Source: Bacteriovoracaceae bacterium (GTDB lineage Bacteria > Bdellovibrionota > Bacteriovoracia > Bacteriovoracales > Bacteriovoracaceae). From it: a DNA stretch of 8,067 nucleotides. Position 1 is the stretch's first letter; every line of letters starts with the position of its first letter. Positions 5,633-8,067 of this stretch are shown here, one piece after another. The stretch is taken from contig CANEVK010000123.1 of the NCBI GenBank assembly GCA_947442115.1, positions 1-8,067 on the forward strand, given 5' to 3'. A model generated the notes under the pieces. It was not told the origin of the DNA and did not search any database. It saw only the letters and a list, made by a program, of their open reading frames with translations. The position numbers and the translations under genes were made by a program.

Positions 5633-7015
5633 ATGAAAACGATGAATTTAACCAAAAATCAAATTAAACATCTTAATTCACATTCAGGCAAACTCTCACG
5701 TCGTCAATTTGTTGGCCTTGGTCTTGCCGGAGCAACAAGTGTTGTTTTTTCTTCTCGTGCATTGGGAATGCCTTCATTAAATTCAGGGTTACCTTCCCAT
5801 TTTAATAATACGATTCCCTTTTTATCTTTTGATCTTGTTGGTGGAGCATCAATGCCAGGCAATTTTCTCGTCGGAAACTCTGGTGGACCTCAAGACCTTC
5901 TAACTAGTTATGACGTTTTGGGGTGGAACCCAAGAGTTGATGGTTGGGATGATCGATTTGGATTGCCAATGGGTAAGGCCAATGTGAGTAAAATTTTTGA
6001 AGGTATGACTCAAGTGATGAGTGCAGAAGCTCAAAGTCGTTTTAAAATGGCCAGTATTGTTCATGTGACTAGGGATGATACATCTGATAACCCGTTGTCA
6101 CTTCTTGAGCTTGTGACTTCTGTAGAAGGTGCGGGTGGTAATGGTTTTAAAAATGGTGTTGGAACATATTCCACAAATTCTGGTGGCAATAGTGGTAGTT
6201 TAAAAACTTTTTCAACTTCACGTCCTTTATTTATTTCTCAACCTAATGATTTTGGTCTTTTGTCCGGTAGATCAAATGTTATTCAGAAACTAGGTGAAAA
6301 TTCTAACAATTCTCTTGGTACGACTCTTCGTAAACTATCTCGTCGCCAAGTTTTTAATCTTTTTGGAGATGGAGAAAAGTCTCGCCAGATTAATAATCAA
6401 TTTGAAGGTTTGAGTGCGCTTAATACATTAAACTTCAAACCCACTGATTATTCTGATCTCGTCGATATATACAGTTTAAACCAGAATAATGATTCAACGA
6501 CCTTACTTCGTGCCGGTATAGCACATCTAGTGATTAATAAGGTCTCTGGCCCTGGAGTGATTACTATTGGTGGTTGTGATTATCATGACGGCACTCAAGC
6601 GACTGGAGATGCAAAAGACCTCGAGATTGGTAACAATATTGGTCGAGCTATTGAGCTGGCGCACAGACGAAAAACGCCTCTCTTTATTCATATTTTTACA
6701 GATGGTGGTGTTTCGGCGAAGACTGGATCAAGAGATTGGTTAGCGGATGATGGTGAAAAATCTTTATCTGTGATTGGTTTTTATGACCCTGCTTCGATTC
6801 CTACCTATCGAACATCGAATAGTATGCAGATCGGTCACTTCACAAATGGGCAAGGAGTTAATCGTGATACCTTGTTGGGCGCCTCACCTTCACTTGCGAG
6901 TTATGCTGTATTTGCAAACTATCTTAATTTGAATGGAAGATTAGGTGATTTTAACGAGTACACGGCCAGGCCTTTCACTTCAGAGGGCCTTGATTCGATT
7001 TTAGTTTTTAACTAA
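5633..7015 (+). CDS. Tat-exported DUF1501-like protein
   Basis: This 460-residue protein carries a twin-arginine signal: S22-R23-R24-Q25-F26-V27, a glycine/alanine-rich hydrophobic stretch, and a likely cut near residues 42-47. It is the only Tat substrate in the operon, which suggests that it folds, perhaps with a cofactor or metal, before export. The mature part starts with IPFLSFDLVGGAS, like the opening strand of DUF1501 proteins. It later has G313-G-C-D-Y-H-D-G-T and F-T-D357-G-G, which sit where DUF1501 has its W-D-x-H and S-E-F-G-R-T motifs. DUF1501 proteins are distant relatives of sulfatases/alkaline phosphatases, usually 400-500 residues, and in other phyla pair with DUF1549 or DUF1800 proteins; the related DUF1552 pairs with DUF1592. 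The pairing with the gene at 3909 fits this habit. The motifs differ from textbook DUF1501, so this is a divergent branch. Substrate and activity are unknown. Confidence 0.65.
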   Translation: MKTMNLTKNQIKHLNSHSGKLSRRQFVGLGLAGATSVVFSSRALGMPSLNSGLPSHFNNTIPFLSFDLVGGASMPGNFLVGNSGGPQDLLTSYDVLGWNPRVDGWDDRFGLPMGKANVSKIFEGMTQVMSAEAQSRFKMASIVHVTRDDTSDNPLSLLELVTSVEGAGGNGFKNGVGTYSTNSGGNSGSLKTFSTSRPLFISQPNDFGLLSGRSNVIQKLGENSNNSLGTTLRKLSRRQVFNLFGDGEKSRQINNQFEGLSALNTLNFKPTDYSDLVDIYSLNQNNDSTTLLRAGIAHLVINKVSGPGVITIGGCDYHDGTQATGDAKDLEIGNNIGRAIELAHRRKTPLFIHIFTDGGVSAKTGSRDWLADDGEKSLSVIGFYDPASIPTYRTSNSMQIGHFTNGQGVNRDTLLGASPSLASYAVFANYLNLNGRLGDFNEYTARPFTSEGLDSILVFN

Positions 7016-7024
7016 GGCATTTTT

Positions 7025-7804
7025 ATGATCAAGATTATTATTTTTTCTCTTTTAGTTTCGCTTCATTCCTGGGGCTCAGTTTGTGAAGATGGGGTTGAAG
7101 CTTTCAGTAAGACATTACATCCTCAACTCGTTATTAACTGCAGCAGTTGTCACGGAGAAGGTGGGAGCAGTACTAAACATTCTGTTTCTAGCTCTCGAGA
7201 GGCGTATACCCTGGCCAGAAAGTTTGTCGATTTTAGTCAAATTCAAAACTCAAAATTTTATAAAAAAGTTTCGAGGGCCCATTGGCTTGACTACGACTCA
7301 AATGCCAAAGGCATGACTGTTTCTCAAATTGATAGTCTTTTACAAGCTTGGTGGCAAGAGGGTGAAAAAAACTGTCCGTCCCCATTTGGTTTTGAAACTA
7401 AACAAATTGTCGTTCCTGATAATATTCCTCTAAGAGCTTCGGGTAATTATATGACGTTAAGGTTTGATCTCGGGGAGACTAAACCTATTTTCAAAAATTG
7501 TTTTTTTGAGATTGATGCCCAGATATTTTTAGAGAAAACGGAATTGGTTCCTAGATCCTATCGTTTCAAAGACCCAAGGATCCATTGCAAAAGTGGAAAC
7601 CTCCATTTGAATCAATTACGTCTTATTTTAGATGGAACAACCCAGTCTTTTGAGAATATTTATGATGATTTAAATGTGGACCTAGGAGCATCCGAGAGTC
7701 CTCATTTGTTATCAAATGAGTTGTTAATTACAGTGTCTCGGCTTGACTCACAAAATTATCTCTCAATTGGATTTGGCCAACTCCTCATGAATTCAAAAAA
7801 ATAA
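7025..7804 (+). CDS. Secreted single-CxxCH cytochrome with C-terminal beta-rich domain
   Basis: This 259-residue protein has a signal peptide (about residues 1-18, ending SWGS) and AAGG (7014-7017) seven bases before its ATG. Residues about 20-117 form a small cytochrome: C39-S-S-C42-H43 in INCSSCHGEGG, a helix, and M97 in KGMTVSQ as likely axial ligand before a LLQAWW helix. C20 and C117 bracket this domain and could be disulfide-linked. The rest, about residues 130-259, is strand-rich with two further cysteines, C159 and C188, and no recognisable family; it resembles a beta-sandwich binding domain. A cytochrome tethered to such a domain could dock on a partner or bind a ligand. It follows the Tat protein by nine bases and precedes the RCC1-like gene by 18, so it belongs to the same operon. 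The heme part is well supported; the C-terminal domain is not identified. Confidence 0.8.
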   Translation: MIKIIIFSLLVSLHSWGSVCEDGVEAFSKTLHPQLVINCSSCHGEGGSSTKHSVSSSREAYTLARKFVDFSQIQNSKFYKKVSRAHWLDYDSNAKGMTVSQIDSLLQAWWQEGEKNCPSPFGFETKQIVVPDNIPLRASGNYMTLRFDLGETKPIFKNCFFEIDAQIFLEKTELVPRSYRFKDPRIHCKSGNLHLNQLRLILDGTTQSFENIYDDLNVDLGASESPHLLSNELLITVSRLDSQNYLSIGFGQLLMNSKK

Positions 7805-7822
7805 TTTATTTAAGGTTAAATT

Positions 7823-8067
7823 ATGAAATCTATTTTCTTTTTCTTTTTTTCTTCACTGGCCTTGTCTGTCTTCGCAAGATCAGGTGAAATCCAATTTGTT
7901 GCAACAAATAACCGTTTAATCTGCGTGGCAGTTGACTCTAAAGTGAAGTGCTTGGGGTCTAATTTTCATGGCCAGGCGCAGACGATTCAGTTTAATAATC
8001 TTAAGGATCTCTCAGTCGGCAGTGGACATGCGTGTGCTTTGGATGAAGATGGTGTTTGGTGCTGGGG
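7823..8067 (+). CDS. Secreted RCC1-type beta-propeller protein, partial (C-terminus beyond window)
   Basis: The reading frame is open from an ATG at 7823, with AAGG at 7812-7815, to the window edge, so only 81 codons are seen. Residues 1-18 are a signal peptide with a phenylalanine-rich core ending in V-F-A. After it come two RCC1-like units: a worn one, LICVAVDSKVKCLGSNFHGQ, and a clear one, HACALDEDGVWCWG. Their cysteines, C34/C43 and C71/C80, are each nine apart and repeat at exactly 37 residues, which suggests a disulfide in every blade. Secreted bacterial RCC1 proteins are usually long seven-bladed surface proteins, so several hundred more residues are expected. It may be a surface binding or recognition partner of the redox proteins upstream, or an unrelated last gene of the operon. 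Confidence 0.8.
   Translation, partial: MKSIFFFFFSSLALSVFARSGEIQFVATNNRLICVAVDSKVKCLGSNFHGQAQTIQFNNLKDLSVGSGHACALDEDGVWCW

Noticed and set aside
7083..7316. 77-codon ORF on the + strand
   Set aside because: It lies within the single-CxxCH cytochrome gene in another frame; the main frame has the signal peptide, CSSCH and Met97, so this one is a shadow.

Overview
This is an A+T-rich window in which every supported gene lies on the + strand. Nearly every product carries an export signal, and one small protein resembles the N-terminal DNA-binding part of the TIGR02147 family, which is common in Bdellovibrionota and Fibrobacteres. These features together suggest a Bdellovibrio/Bacteriovorax/Halobacteriovorax-type predatory or predator-related bacterium. 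This placement is an inference; no rRNA or other taxonomic marker is present.

Layout. Positions 1-468 hold no gene I can support, only a perfect 8-bp hairpin at 171-189. A small secreted protein of unknown function (469-909) follows, then a stand-alone TIGR02147-like HTH protein (1038-1292). Positions 1293-1524 are A+T-rich, with possible decayed coding sequence and a 16-bp perfect palindrome (1486-1501) just upstream of the next gene's ribosome binding site.

From about 1525 to the right edge runs one tightly packed set of eight genes, overlapping or separated by about 9-22 nt, which looks like a single operon. In order it encodes: a two-CxxCH cytochrome, probably a lipoprotein; a YceI-like lipocalin-fold protein; a short CxxCH domain fused to an outer-membrane beta-barrel, similar in architecture to the Cyc2 cytochrome-porins; a secreted single-CxxCH protein resembling the DUF1588-DUF1585 end of the planctomycete/myxobacterial DUF1592 proteins; a secreted alpha-helical protein of unknown function; a Tat-exported DUF1501-like protein; a single-CxxCH protein with a C-terminal beta-rich domain; and the start of a secreted RCC1-type beta-propeller, cut by the window edge.

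How they may work together. Five CxxCH motifs occur in four exported proteins, one of them built into a predicted outer-membrane barrel. The simplest reading is an envelope redox system that moves electrons between periplasm and cell surface, with the DUF1501-like/DUF1588-like pair and the RCC1 propeller as accessory or surface parts. The direction of electron flow, the substrate, and heme loading of each motif are not visible in the sequence. No mobile element, CRISPR array, tRNA or rRNA was seen.
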